A stretch of DNA of 64,000 nucleotides from Eumeta japonica (Eukaryota; Arthropoda; Insecta; Lepidoptera; Psychidae). Numbering within the stretch: the first letter of the stretch is position 1; every line of letters begins with the position of its first letter. The DNA lies in assembly GCA_005406025.1 (NCBI GenBank), contig BGZK01000012.1:1240001-1304000 (forward strand), given 5' to 3'. A program made the translations under genes and the position numbers. Shown piece after piece: positions 1-10,559 of the stretch. The notes below the pieces were generated by a model. The model searched no databases and was not told the DNA's origin. It saw only the letters and a program-made list of their open reading frames with translations.

Positions 1-309
1 GATATACTCCCCGCGATGCCAGATCTGCCGGATTCTACGACGACGGCACGGACATCCAATTTTATAATCGCACAAGTCATTAATTTCAGTACTCGATGAG
101 AGTCAAACGCACTTAGCTTGTGAGGTGAGATTTTCAACCAACCCAATACTACCTCTGAATCACATCAAAAATGCACCTGATCAATTGTAATACGAGATGC
201 TTTTTTTCACTTTATCATATAAACGGGCGGTCAACAAGACTCTACATAATTCCATTCTTGGTATGGTTATCGCTTTTTGCGGCTTAACTTTAGCTTTAGC
301 ACACAAGAG
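1..309 (-). pseudogene. BEL/Pao pol, RNase H-like region (partial)
   Basis: Minus-strand translation in shifting frames gives AKVKPQKAITIPRMELC, then VVLGWLKISPHKLS, and finally NPADLASRGVY at the very edge of the window. These correspond to the conserved segments that follow reverse transcriptase in BEL/Pao polyproteins (the IPRxELxA, WLK and PADxxSRG boxes). At least one stop and one frame change interrupt it. It continues directly from the reverse-transcriptase fragment to its right and would lead into the integrase, which is outside the window. Confidence 0.8.
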
Positions 310-1503
310 TCACACTGTGATATTTCCTAACGCATCAGCTGATCGCACGTCTAAACAAGCCGCGTATGCTTTAAGAGGTGCATCAGAGAACACATGCAGG
401 CTCATAATAATAGGGTTAGAACACACTACATTACGTGGTATTGATAGCCTTTCTATACATGAGAGATAACTTATAAATCTTAACCCCATTTCTTGAATAT
501 TTAGGGGACTTATGTCATCCCACCCTAAATTCTCCAACAATAGCAATTGTAAAATAATTTTGCATGTTATAATACATACAGACAAAATTCCTAAAGGATC
601 GAAAATACTAGATGATATAGACTGTATTATATTAGTAAATATTTTACAATTATTATAAATATTTAATTTGGAAACTGGTACCAATATGCAATCTGTGTTG
701 GGATCCCATCCAATACCCAAGGTACTGGTGGATGTGGAAAATATAAATTTTTCTTGACTTTGATCAATTGATTGATTTAAAATTTCACCCAACAAAACCT
801 TAGACTTTGTTTTTATTTTTTGAAAATTGAAACCAACAGCCTTTTACTGCTTCTTGATTTTCTGATAAATATATAACAAGATGTTTTTGTCAGCTTCCCC
901 CGAAATTAAATTGTCCATATAAAAATCCTGTAACATTACTTGTTTAATCAATGAATCATTACATTCATGCGCTAACTGTATTAAACATCTTATATTAAGA
1001 AAGGGAGCACAAGAAGTGCCATAGGTTACTGTATTTAATTGTAGATAATTTAAAGTTTCGTGATCATTTTCTCTCCACAATACCACTTGAAAATATATTT
1101 GACTTGGTTAAATCAAGATTTGACGATACATTTTCTATAAAACCGTTGTGACAAATCTATGTTGTCTTAAACGTATTAGAATGTCATCCTGTACTATTGG
1201 TCCCACTATCATTATATCATTCAGCGAGAGGCCCGTTTCCGTTTTAGCTGACGCATCAAAAACTACTCGACTCCTTGTCGATTCACTATTTTCTTTTATA
1301 ACAGGGTGATGGGGCAAAAACACTGCATTTTTAGGTCGTCCTATCTTGGATGAATGACCGAGAGCTTCATACTCACGCATAAAACTTAAATAATGCATTT
1401 TTATATCAGGCTGCTTATGAAATCGTTTGTCTAATGAATCTAAACGTTTTTTAGCTAAATAATATGAATTACCCAACTGTCGGGGGTCAATTTTTAACGG
1501 CAA
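310..1503 (-). pseudogene. BEL/Pao reverse transcriptase, in three frame-shifted pieces
   Basis: Three minus-strand open stretches abut: 1135-1503, 844-1086 and 310-795. The first carries the LPHHPVIKE and RVVFDASAKTETG boxes of the BEL/Pao fingers-palm. The second has TVTYGTSCAPFLNIR and the catalytic box. The third has FDPLGILSVCI and HVFSDAPLKAYAA. In the catalytic box (bases 910-921) the usual Y-V-D-D reads Y-M-D-N, so one of the two metal-binding aspartates is lost. That change and the frameshifts make it non-functional. The enzyme would copy the element's RNA into DNA in a virus-like particle. Confidence 0.88.
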
Positions 1504-2229
1504 CGTAATACAAAATCTTCCATCCGGTAGTCTCTGTGTGTGTCACACGAAATGTTGTTCACAAGTTTCCTCTTCTTCCGACATCTTCGGCCTAGAGTAA
1601 ACTTCCTCCAACTCCCACAATTTATTAAGTTGCCTTCGAATTTCATGACTGAAATTACACACCAATTTTTTTTTATTGTTGATATAATCATTACACATAA
1701 ATTGGTCCGGCTACTAACCAGCCTAAAATAGAATTTTGTAGTATAGGCTTGTTCACGCCTAATTTAATTTGCCCTAAAGAAATCAGATCCCAAAATATAT
1801 CTGCCCTTAATAACAAATCTATTTTTGCAGGGTAGCAAAAATTCGGTTCCGCTAAATTTATATTGTTTGATATATTCAAACTTGAGCCCTCTACTTCACA
1901 AGTGTGTAATTCTCTAGTAATTTCATTAATAATAAACGCATTGACTCTCGTGCTAAATGCATTTAAACGCGATTATACTTTCTTTGTAATGCCTCGAATG
2001 ACGCATTGTTTACTCCAATGACACAAACAGAATTTAAGAGCTGTCCTTTAATTTGCAACACATCACATAGCGTTTTACTTATAAAAGAAGATTGACTTCC
2101 GCTATCTAATAAACATGGCGTTTCACAAATTTTATCAGAATTGCTGCCGGATACGGTTACAATAGCCGTCGACAACAATATTTCATTGGCCACGCACGTG
2201 GACACCGTCAGTGACCTTTGTCCTCGCAA
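1504..2229 (-). pseudogene. BEL/Pao aspartic protease (A17 type) and linker
   Basis: On the minus strand, 1963-2229 encodes CLLDSGSQSSFIS, in which DSG is the aspartic-protease active-site triplet of Pao elements. 1691-1879 encodes NLAEPNFCYPAKIDLLLRAD followed by GWLVAGP, the C-terminal conserved part of the same domain. 1504-1691 is a degenerate linker into reverse transcriptase. A frame break separates the two protease halves. The family role is to cut the gag-pol polyprotein. The active-site triplet survives, but the reading frame does not. Confidence 0.8.
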
Positions 2230-2261
2230 ATATGTACCAGTGAATTATGCTTTCTTTTACA

Positions 2262-3432
2262 CATTTTACAAGACTCGATTTGCATTGTCGAGCAAAGTGT
2301 CCGCTACGCAAACAATTAATACAAGCTTTTTTGTTTTATTATAAAATCTAATCTGTTTGCGGGATCCATATTCAAAAATTTATCACAATAATTAATTAAA
2401 TATTCGCCATTGCAAACCGAACATGACAAAGTAGCGGAGTTCTTGCTTTCGCAAGAAGCAGCGACAAAGGATTCTTGTTGCTTACCTAAACGTTTATAAT
2501 GATTACTGTGTTATGCCTGAAAAAATTGTTTGTTATTTTTATCATTGCTGCTTGGAGTAATTAGTTCAAGAACACTTGCCCTTTTTCTTAAAAAAAATCA
2601 TAGAAATGATCCAATTTAGGATTAGATGACGTACTGTTTTTTGTGTTCTTCCCATTTAGCAGTTGTAATGCTACCCAACTTTGATGTGAACATAAAAATA
2701 GTAAGTGTGTCCCAGTTAACAGTTTTTCCTTCTAAACTATTTTACGCACGAAGATTTTTACAAATATAATCAACTAAGTTCCGTATAGATACAGCGTATT
2801 TCTTATTGATAGCTGAAACATCGAATAAAGACTTAAGATGCGTATACACTAATTGCTGTTTATTATTGAAACGATCCATTACCAACTTCCAGGCTATATC
2901 ATAATTTTTACTTGTTAGTTCCAAGGAATCTATTATATTAGCCACGGTGCCAGACAAGGAACCTTTAAATATTGGTATTTCGCGATCTTAGGTAGAGAGT
3001 CATTGCTATGAATCAGTGAAATGTATGTGTCTCTAAACTTAAGTCATTTAGTTATTTCTCCATCAAAAGATGGAAGTGTTATTGTGGGTAATTTCATATT
3101 AAATTTATTATTAGTGTGATGACACCGAACTTTCTGAATACGCGCACTTATCATATTTCTCGATTATTAAATTGAAAAAATGAATTAAAAAATCAGTTCT
3201 CTGTTCCTTCTCTGTCACTCTGGGCAGACAAATCTTTAATCTCAATACTTGTTTGAATTAAATCATAATCATTAAATAATTCTACTGATTTTCTTAATCT
3301 AACTTTTAACTCATTTAGTTGGCATTTATTAATATTATCTAATCGTATAAATTATTTTAAAAATTTTTCACTTTACTATGAAGATCTTTTAGATAGGAGA
3401 TCTTTAAGTTTCTTAGCTTCTGTGTCAGTCAT
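2262..3432 (-). pseudogene. BEL/Pao gag with CCHC zinc knuckle
   Basis: The likely start is the ATG at 3432 (minus), which gives MTDTEAKKLKDLLSKRSS and then a stop. A shifted frame continues with CQLNELKVRLRKSVELFND, a charged helical N-terminal segment. 2742-2957 encodes SLELTSKNYDIAWKLVMDRF, the conserved core of BEL/Pao gag (DUF1759). At 2282-2323 the minus strand reads CINCLRSGHFARQC, a perfect CX2CX4HX4C nucleic-acid-binding knuckle. Gag would form the particle that packages the element's RNA. Several stops make it a pseudogene. Confidence 0.8.
2282..2323 (-). other. CCHC zinc knuckle coding motif in gag
   Basis: The codons spell C-I-N-C-L-R-S-G-H-F-A-R-Q-C. All four metal ligands are kept although the surrounding gag is broken. 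Confidence 0.8.
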
Positions 3433-4052
3433 TGCCCTGAGCGATTAAAATTTTAGCAAATATTGTATACTTTGCTAAAAAATAAATTAAATGTATGTAA
3501 TCACCTTTATATGCAGCAAACCTATGAATCAGCTGCTTGCTCACGAGAACAATAGAACAATAGAGAGCTGAAATTTGTAATTGTTGAAACTTAAGTATAT
3601 AAAAAAAAACACTTATTGTATTATTTACGGCGTACAAAAAAATAATTTTCTTAAAACGGTTTTCTTGCATTAAACGGTTGTTTTTTTTTTTTTTGAATTA
3701 CTAAAATATTAATTCCTGTTTTTGTATGTGACTACTGTAAATTTTTTATTTGAAATTGTTAACCGTATCTTACAACATGAAAATAAGAAAGATTAAAAAT
3801 TTCATAAGTATTTAAATGCAAAGTACCTTCCAAATAAAAATATCTTATCGAAATTAATTAAGTTTGATTAAATTGCAAGCCATACGGGATAGGAAAAATG
3901 ATAAAGGAACGGGTAAACCTCGCTTCAGAAGCCAGCTCACCGCTGCACCCTTGATTCCGTAAATTTTCTCGCTGTCGCCGTCGTTGCTAATACTCCAATG
4001 ATTCGCCTCCTTTTCTTCGGTTAGATCGAGTACTGCGCCTCCACACAGTAAT

Positions 4053-4066
4053 TGTCACGGTCGCCA
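4053..4066 (-). other. Predicted primer binding site of the BEL/Pao element
   Basis: On the minus strand this reads TGGCGACCGTGACA. It starts with the TGG expected of a site complementary to a tRNA 3' CCA end, and it lies 6 bases inside the predicted LTR end. Position and TGG start are seen; the identity of the tRNA is not determined. Confidence 0.65.
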
Positions 4067-4072
4067 AAAACT

Positions 4073-4537
4073 TGATTGGGATTTAAATTAGACTCTTTAG
4101 TAGTTAAATTACAAGTTTACTTCAGATAAATGATACAGATCAACTATTTGTCTCTCGTGCGTGAATAATGTCTGCTTCATAGTCCGATCGGCGGTCGAAT
4201 GAATGTCAGCAGCAGTTGAGTGGGAGGCGTTCGGTATTCTTCATCTAATTATTGTGTGAACAACGTTTTTTTTTATATATATTTCGACGAATAGTCTTAC
4301 AGATTTACTTTAAGTTTTAGTGAATTTTCTTAAGCTCTTTATAAGGACACACGAATGAATATCCTAGCTAAACTAATCTATAATTTTACACAACACTAAT
4401 TCACAACAATCACGTGCAGGCACTTACAGTAGCCCGATGGCGTCACGGACAAAATAAACGCTGCACCATGAACACGTACAAACATTGTCTGTCCATTGTG
4501 ACCTCAATCGTTGTTATTGCATTATTGATCTCTGACA
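4073..4537 (-). repeat. Predicted LTR of the BEL/Pao element
   Basis: On the minus strand the segment begins TGTCAGAG and ends CCCAATCA, giving the TG...CA ends expected of an LTR, next to the primer binding site. A TATAAAG box lies inside it, near 4340. The length (about 465 bp) is reasonable for BEL. The outer boundary is a guess from the TGT start, because the matching LTR is outside the window. A second copy on the other side would settle it. Confidence 0.5.
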
Positions 4538-4561
4538 GTATTTTGTATGTTTGACTGGCTT

Positions 4562-4587
4562 TCACTGTACTTCCTAAAGTACAGTGA
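4562..4587. repeat. Perfect 10-bp hairpin
   Basis: Arms tcactgtact and agtacagtga are exact reverse complements with a 6-base loop. It lies just outside the predicted LTR and 15 bases before a stronger hairpin. Confidence 0.8.
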
Positions 4588-4602
4588 TAGCTCGCGCTCG
4601 CG

Positions 4603-4638
4603 AAAACGCCTTTTCGCTCTTAAGCGAAAAGGCGTTTT
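4603..4638. repeat. Perfect 16-bp hairpin with 4-base loop
   Basis: Arms aaaacgccttttcgct and agcgaaaaggcgtttt match exactly around the loop ctta. It resembles a snap-back element end. It is followed at once by a 17-bp tandem duplication. Confidence 0.85.
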
Positions 4639-4668
4639 TATCAATAAAAAATTTTTATCAATAAAAAA
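4635..4668. repeat. 17-bp tandem duplication
   Basis: The unit tttttatcaataaaaaa occurs twice head to tail (4635-4651 and 4652-4668), overlapping the end of the preceding hairpin. Confidence 0.85.
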
Positions 4669-4782
4669 TAGAAATCAATTTCAGATATAATTAGTTTGAA
4701 ATAAAAAAAAACAATTTAAAATCAATTAGAGGATAATAATGATATTTAATAACAGACAATAATCGTAATCAGTAACGACTAC

Positions 4783-4975
4783 GTGCCGCCTGCGCTAGCG
4801 CGCGCGGCGGTAACAAGACATCGCAGTATAATCTCGCAGATAATCAGCGGTCGAAACGGTTCCTGTCGCAAACGACGCGCCGCCCCCGCCCCGCCCGCCC
4901 AGCCGCTCCGCCCGCCTCGAGCGTGTCGCTGGCGTTTTCATTATCGTCCCATTTACTTCTACACCCGCATTAATG
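4783..4975. other. GC island
   Basis: A strongly GC-rich stretch with runs of CpG and C-rich blocks (for example cgccgcccccgccccgcccg) in an AT-rich background. An open frame crosses it, but its composition is low-complexity and it runs on into AT-rich sequence, so I do not call a gene. It could be a regulatory element or an untranslated exon. Confidence 0.5.
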
Positions 4976-5138
4976 AAAACACAGCTCTGAGTAACTTTAC
5001 TTGTTTTATTGTAACACTACATAATTTATTAACGATAATGTTATTATCGTTTTTTTTTTTAAAGATTTATCCTAGAGCAGTCGCAGTGTATATTTAGTGA
5101 TATTGTGCTATTGTGGTGGAGTCGAGCTTTGGTCAATT

Positions 5139-5390
5139 TGGCAATTGCACGAAAATGGAACGGCGCGTCCGATGAAATACCACACTCTTACAGAATACAG
5201 ATATAAAGTAACAGCTAACGTTGTTGTATTTCGTCCAGTAAGTGAGAGTTCCGGTTGCCTACTCCCTTCACCATCACTCCACTCCTATTGAATACGAATG
5301 GGGTGGGATACCCTATTCCTACCAAGAGGTCGGCAACACAATGGTGATTGCTAGAGTTGCGATGGTCCATTATGGCACGGTTTAAAAATG
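5139..5390 (+). repeat. Dispersed retroposon-like repeat, copy 1 (family C)
   Basis: Shares with 51,714-51,990 the blocks 'aagtaacagct', 'tttcgtccagtaagtgaga', 'ctattcctacc-aagag' and 'gttgcga-tgtcca', in the same order and strand. From memory, this resembles the 3' part of a common lepidopteran repeat ending in a block like 'ccatgggcggcggt'. No coding capacity is seen. Confidence 0.65.
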
Positions 5391-7914
5391 ACTGGTTAAG
5401 AGCAAATCAGATTTATGAACCAAGGGTCGTGTATAACACTGTACACAATACTATAGTATTTGAAATAATTTAGATCTAGTCGTTAGTGTTTAAATATAGA
5501 GCACTGGCGATTATCTTGACGCTGGGTCGGTTTGAATTTTATGAATGATAAATTGTTGATAGCACAAAGAAAGCAACTAAATAGAAAGAGTTGATAGGAA
5601 TTTGAAAAGGGTGTTTGGAATTCAGAATCGCTAGGCAGAAAGTAATAACGCGTTCGAAGCGCCTATTTCTTTACAAATAAAACTTCAATATAAATTGATT
5701 GAAATTAAGAAACCGCTGTCAAGAAAACTAGTTGTTTGAATAGCAGCCTCACGTGTTTCACAGTATATTTATGGATTTACACTTTAGAAAAAGTCAATAA
5801 AGAGATTGAGGGGCTGTTTAAATTATTTTTTGAATATTATTACCTCCTATAATTTTGTTTCCTTCATCTTGCCTGTCTGACACATAATATAATATGAGCC
5901 CTTTTATGATCACGAATTATATTCAACCTCGCTTGCATTGCGATTTCCTGACATAAAAGACACCGTGAAGTAAAGGTTTCGTATCGATTTTAAGGTACGG
6001 TACCCGAAAACCAATAATCATAATCGATCACATGAGATTTTTTTTTTGTAAATATTCATTCACATTATAAACATTGCTTTTTAGCATCATCTTGTACGAT
6101 TCTGAGGTATTTGCATTGTTGCTACGCTTTTGTTTCTAAACAATAAGTGGTGCTACATGGTATAACCTACAATTGGCTCTATATAACTAAAATACGTATG
6201 TTAATTTTGTAATTTAATATTGTTGGGAATGAACATATGCAAATTTTCCCGAGTGCACTTATTTATTAACTTTATTAATATTAATGGCAAACTCGAGAGA
6301 CGCCGAGCAAGCTCGGTTGTTCAGGTACTTATATTTAATTACGGTTTGACATTATATATTTATAACATTAAGTGCATTACTAACAAATTCATAGTTGTAT
6401 GACAATATGAATAATCTTTTTGCATCAAGTTTTTATTATCCTAGTATAGGATATGGTCTCTCATAAACTTTTTATCTCAGATTAAGGAAGCTTGGATCAT
6501 GAGCTTCCTCCATGCCGGCCCAGAGTGGATTGGTGGTAGGGCTGTTAACTATCCAGAACTACATCCAGGACTGATGGTTTAACGTGTTTTTCCAAGCACA
6601 TAATAAGTGGTTTCTAATTCGAAATAAGGTAAAAATTCATTGGACTTTAACAACTTGAATTGAATATGAATAAATATGTATTGGACGAAGGATTACTATT
6701 AAGATAGAAGCTTAAAGTGGTGCATCTGAAACGACAGGCTTACAGGCAGTCCGGAAAGGTAATTTAACACGAAAAAATATTTTCTCGTCTTTATTGTTTT
6801 TCTCAGAAACAAGCGTTCTCATCCCCATAATTTCTTCGAAGCGGAATCCGGGTTCACGTTATTGCTATATCACTCAATACACCTGCATAATACCTGCATT
6901 ATCCATATCGATACATAAGATTGAATCGCATATACATAAATTACACATGGCGGTGTGCCGAAAACGGCCTCGTTTGTCAAGAGGAAGTTGCACCTTATCG
7001 GATTAAATTAAGACACATATTGGAGTGACGTGAGATTTGAGGGCGTTTGAATTTCCTAACTTTTGAGTAAGCGAGGGATATAAAATACAAATTGATGCTA
7101 TTGAATAAATCACAGCCGGGTAACTGGCTGAGGTACGGACGTGGCACAGAGCTTTCGTTTTGATATTGCTGTATAAGTTTACGACTATAAGGTTGTCGGT
7201 TGTAAAAAAGTTCATATTAAATTTGTTCGCTCCGAAACTTTATATACATACACATATAAATAATTTGAGTTCTTTTCATTAATGCTTTCATACTTTTTCA
7301 TACTTTTATAGAAGCGTTTGTTGGTGGCTTTACTGTTTTCCTGATATAAATCCGTTCACATTGGCAGACAGTTGTAATTTTGGGGTAATCCATCATTTGC
7401 GCGTTTTTTGAGATACATTTTGTTTACTCGCGACGCGTGACAATAAGTGTATAAAATATTATTTTATGCTAACTGCAACTTTGTAATGGCTCATTGTTTT
7501 TTATTTCATAAATGATATATAACAGTTAACAAACATATTACATTGTAAGTGTTGTGCGAACTACGCTTATAAAAAATATAAAATCACAGAATAATCCTTA
7601 GTAATAGAATAGGACTGCATTGTTTATATTGGAAACAGGAAAGTTTTTATTTTTGCAAAATAAACTTTTATTGATGGACTATTCATGGAATTGTCAATTA
7701 TTTTTCTTTTTACGTATGTAATTTCGTTTATAAACAAAAATGACATATTTATGACCGCGTGAAGGAATTATATAGAACATCGCTCGCGCGGATTTACATA
7801 CGGGAATTCGAGCGACGGAAGGTGATTCTTCTTTTGGCGACTGGTTTGGTGACTAGCGAAGTCAGTTCAGTAAAAAGTTTTCCACTGGCACTAGTGCGTT
7901 TAATGTAAGAGTAC
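5391..7914. other. AT-rich sequence, no gene recognised
   Basis: I see no coding signal in this stretch. At 6296-6335 a short segment with the palindrome ccgagcaagctcgg matches one at 16,062-16,092 and probably marks the end of a repeat. At 7740-7860 the base composition is slightly GC-richer. Confidence 0.4.
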
Positions 7915-8075
7915 ACTTAAATACACAACTATTTTTCTTTGATATACCACCAGTTTGGTCTGCATAAGGCTTCTTTGGGTGCCCGTTGCTGAAAGCTTCA
8001 CCACATACATTCGTTTTAAAGATTTGTTTGGTCAATCTACTTTCATTATATTTTACTACTCTAGTCATAACAGTT
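7915..8075 (-). mobile_element. Family A non-LTR retrotransposon, 3' coding fragment
   Basis: Minus-strand translation gives NESRLTKQIFKTNVCGEAF followed by GHPKKPYADQTGGI. This is the same C-terminal segment as in the other family A copies, for example the long one at 38.1-40.7 kb. It is short, 5'-truncated and non-functional. Confidence 0.75.
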
Positions 8076-8243
8076 AAACTAATCAGTGTATAACAAAGAC
8101 ACTATTTTGACGAAGACACTAGTGTAATGTTTGTCCATAAATTGTAATGCCTTTATGAGTCTGTTACATACACCATATACCTATAGGGTCATTCGTGGAT
8201 CATTGATTCTTTTCAATTTCATCATAAACTTTTTTATATCTAC

Positions 8244-8341
8244 AAAGGCACAAGAAGGCACAGAAAGGCACAGGAAGGCACAGGAAGGTACAAGAAGACA
8301 CAAGAAGACACAGGAAGGCGCAGGAAGGCACAGGAAGGCAC
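8244..8341 (+). repeat. 10-bp minisatellite, about 9.8 units
   Basis: The unit is close to gaaggcacag and repeats ten times with single-base variants (aaaggcacaa, gaagacacaa, gaaggcgcag). Open frames on both strands here are by-products of the period and are not genes. Confidence 0.95.
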
Positions 8342-8739
8342 TTCCACTTCTTTTCTGTGATGTTGCGCAGGACACAAACTTGATTCGCATGTCCTACTGT
8401 ATAATATCACGTACTATAATAAATGTAACGAGTAGCTATCAATAAAAAAATTCACATATCAGTTCTTATCATTTGCAGTCCAATGAAATTTTTACTTGAA
8501 TTATAATCCTCTATGGGGCGTAGCCACGTTTCATTTTTTATAGCAGATTGTGAATTTTTATGTTTTAGATCTTTATAAATATGAGTTACATTGTTTTATT
8601 TAATTTTATTATTAATTTTTCTTCGTATGACCATCGGTCATAAAAGCTGTATACTTTATTGGAATAAAGATCGAATAGCTATAACCTTGTAATCAAATAA
8701 GAATTTCTTGAAATTTGGCAAAGGTGTTCAAGCACCTAT

Positions 8740-9060
8740 TGATTATGATTATTATAACTCCTTCTCATTTTCGAGAAGAGTAGACGAGATACTAAATTTA
8801 AAAGGTCTTTGCATATTTCTCTTGCTTCACTAACATCTCACAATTGTTTCTTGTAAATTCGTCAGCTAGTGGCCTTCTGTCATATGTCACCGCATTGGTC
8901 TGCATAATATTTTCTAGAAGGAACCCTGCCGACTCCTTCCATCACACACATTCAATGTTTAGACTTGCTTTGTCAATCTACATTTATTTATCCTTTCCAG
9001 ACGGTCAAACCGTCGCAATATATCTTTTCTACCTCTAGTTATTGCATATTTTTTAAATCA
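8740..9060 (-). mobile_element. Family A non-LTR retrotransposon, 3' fragment
   Basis: The plus strand carries the reverse complement of the family's 3' coding end: blocks 'tctcttgcttcactaacatc', 'ttggtctgcataatattttc', 'gacttgctttgtcaatct' and 'cgcaatatatcttttctac' align in order with the copies at 11.85 and 21.59 kb. No intact frame remains. Confidence 0.75.
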
Positions 9061-9242
9061 CACTACGCTAAATTAATTGTTCAGTAAGATATAATTGATA
9101 TTAATGGACAGGCATATAGACGAATTTATTTTTCTCACAGTGTTCTCATATTTATTAATAATCTGTATAAAATAAAGGAATTTTTGCCTGCCGATGTAAA
9201 AATATCACACATACAGTGTAAGGTTATTAATATTCATTATCG

Positions 9243-9450
9243 AATTAGCTTTTCGCCCGCGGCTTCACCCTTAGCACAGAGATTGTGTTTCTTCCTCTTT
9301 TATATGGAAAGACTTTGCTGTCAACTCCAATTTCGTTCTCGGTTTCACTTCTGATTCTCGTATTGTTCTTCCCAATCACGTCCTTTTTTCTAATCCTGAT
9401 GCGACGCTCGGCTTCGGAAACTTTAATATGCTTCAATCAACATAGCCTAT
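9243..9450 (+). repeat. Dispersed repeat family B, copy 1
   Basis: Begins with 'agcttttcgcccgcggcttcac' and continues with a run rich in 'gattc', 'ttccg' and 'tcggttt' triplets. The same start and composition recur at 14,272, 31,132 and (inverted) 62,190-62,530. Non-coding. I know this core as common in lepidopteran genomes but cannot give a family name. Confidence 0.6.
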
Positions 9451-9574
9451 ATAAACGGGCGAGCATGTCCGGTGGACAGAAAGGGATGATGTAATGAAAA
9501 AGAATGCTCTGCTATTTTCCATCCTTTTCCACTTGTATGCCCTTATGGTCATACGAGTGTATGACCTAATTCAT

Positions 9575-9654
9575 GGAGTTCCGGCCAGCAGGTTGTACAC
9601 AACTAAGAGGGCTATCCCTGTGCAGGTGATGTACAAGGTGCAGGCAGGAACTCC
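9575..9654. repeat. Imperfect 25-bp inverted repeat
   Basis: Arms at 9575-9599 and 9630-9654 match at 21 of 25 positions, with ggagttcc and ttgtaca conserved at the two ends. The loop is 30 bases. It follows the family B repeat and may be the fold of a small inserted element. Confidence 0.6.
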
Positions 9655-9719
9655 GTACATTAGTGAAACGTCTCCTTTTGTGTATTATATAACGTACGCT
9701 TAAAATCGGCCAAGTGTGA

Positions 9720-10559
9720 GATGGACTCGCATGTGAAGGATTTTTTTGCCACAGCGAACTATTTAATACTACATACTTTTTAAATATAGTTTAAACGAGA
9801 TTTAATTCAGTATTTGCGATTATCTCACATCACAAGTTTTGGGAGCTTATCGGTTCAGATGGATTTTGGGCATAATGTCCGTCATCTCTGAGAGATTGCA
9901 TATGGACGTAAGTGTACATTTATTTTTATTGTAAAATAGAGCATTCGTAGTCAGTAGCATCCAGTAAAGTCAGATCAAGTTAGACGCCCCCGTCATGTGT
10001 AGGAAGAAATGACCGTGAGTACGGCTCATATTTGGTCGGCTTTTACTATTTACTTGAGAGTATTGTTGTTGTACTTGAGAGTAGGCATTGTAGGTACACT
10101 TTAGTATGGGCGACGAGTAAAGCGTCTTTTGACAGTTGATGTGTCTTACATTTCGACGTAACCTTGTATCAGCGGTCAAGAATATCTGACTCAGCAAACG
10201 GATAAATATTCATTCGTTAAGTCACATATTTATATAAATATACACGAATTGCATTACAAATAACATATGTGTTATTAGAAAAACAACAAATACTCATGCT
10301 TCACTGTATTATAAAATGGAAAACATCAAACCGATTATTATATATATCACAATTTCAAAGTCACTTCGACCATACAATAAACTAGCGATGTATCAGTGTA
10401 CTAAAATCGAATCATATTTTTATGTAGTAACATCGAACTTCCTATCGACTAGTCGTCAATGAAATTACACATATTAAGACTTTCTTTACTAAATTAACAC
10501 TGTAGACTCTAAAAGATTAAAATGAAATCGATACATACGGCAATAGGTAACTCTGAAAG
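9720..10559. other. AT-rich sequence, no gene recognised
   Basis: No coding or repeat signal that I could identify. Confidence 0.35.

Larger units (their letters stand above)
1..4537 (-). mobile_element. BEL/Pao LTR retrotransposon, decayed, cut by window edge
   Basis: Read on the minus strand from right to left, the element has an LTR, a primer binding site, gag with a CCHC knuckle, an aspartic protease of the A17 type, reverse transcriptase and the start of the RNase H region. This order and these motifs are characteristic of BEL/Pao elements. The reading frame is broken many times by stops and frameshifts, so the copy is dead. Integrase and the second LTR would lie beyond base 1 and are not in the window, so no target-site duplication can be checked. 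The family assignment rests on motifs such as LLDSGSQ, RVVFDAS, TVTYGT and PADLASRG. Confidence 0.9.

Noticed and set aside
197..469. A plus-strand 90-codon gene at the left edge
   Set aside because: It is the shadow of the minus-strand BEL pol reading frame.
4783..5097. A 104-codon plus-strand gene over the GC island
   Set aside because: The peptide is proline/arginine low-complexity followed by AT-rich hydrophobic sequence; there is no domain and no splice signal.
8131..8445. Open frames on both strands across the repeat near 8.3 kb
   Set aside because: They are produced by the 10-bp minisatellite, whose period gives a 10-residue peptide repeat; there is no gene signal.
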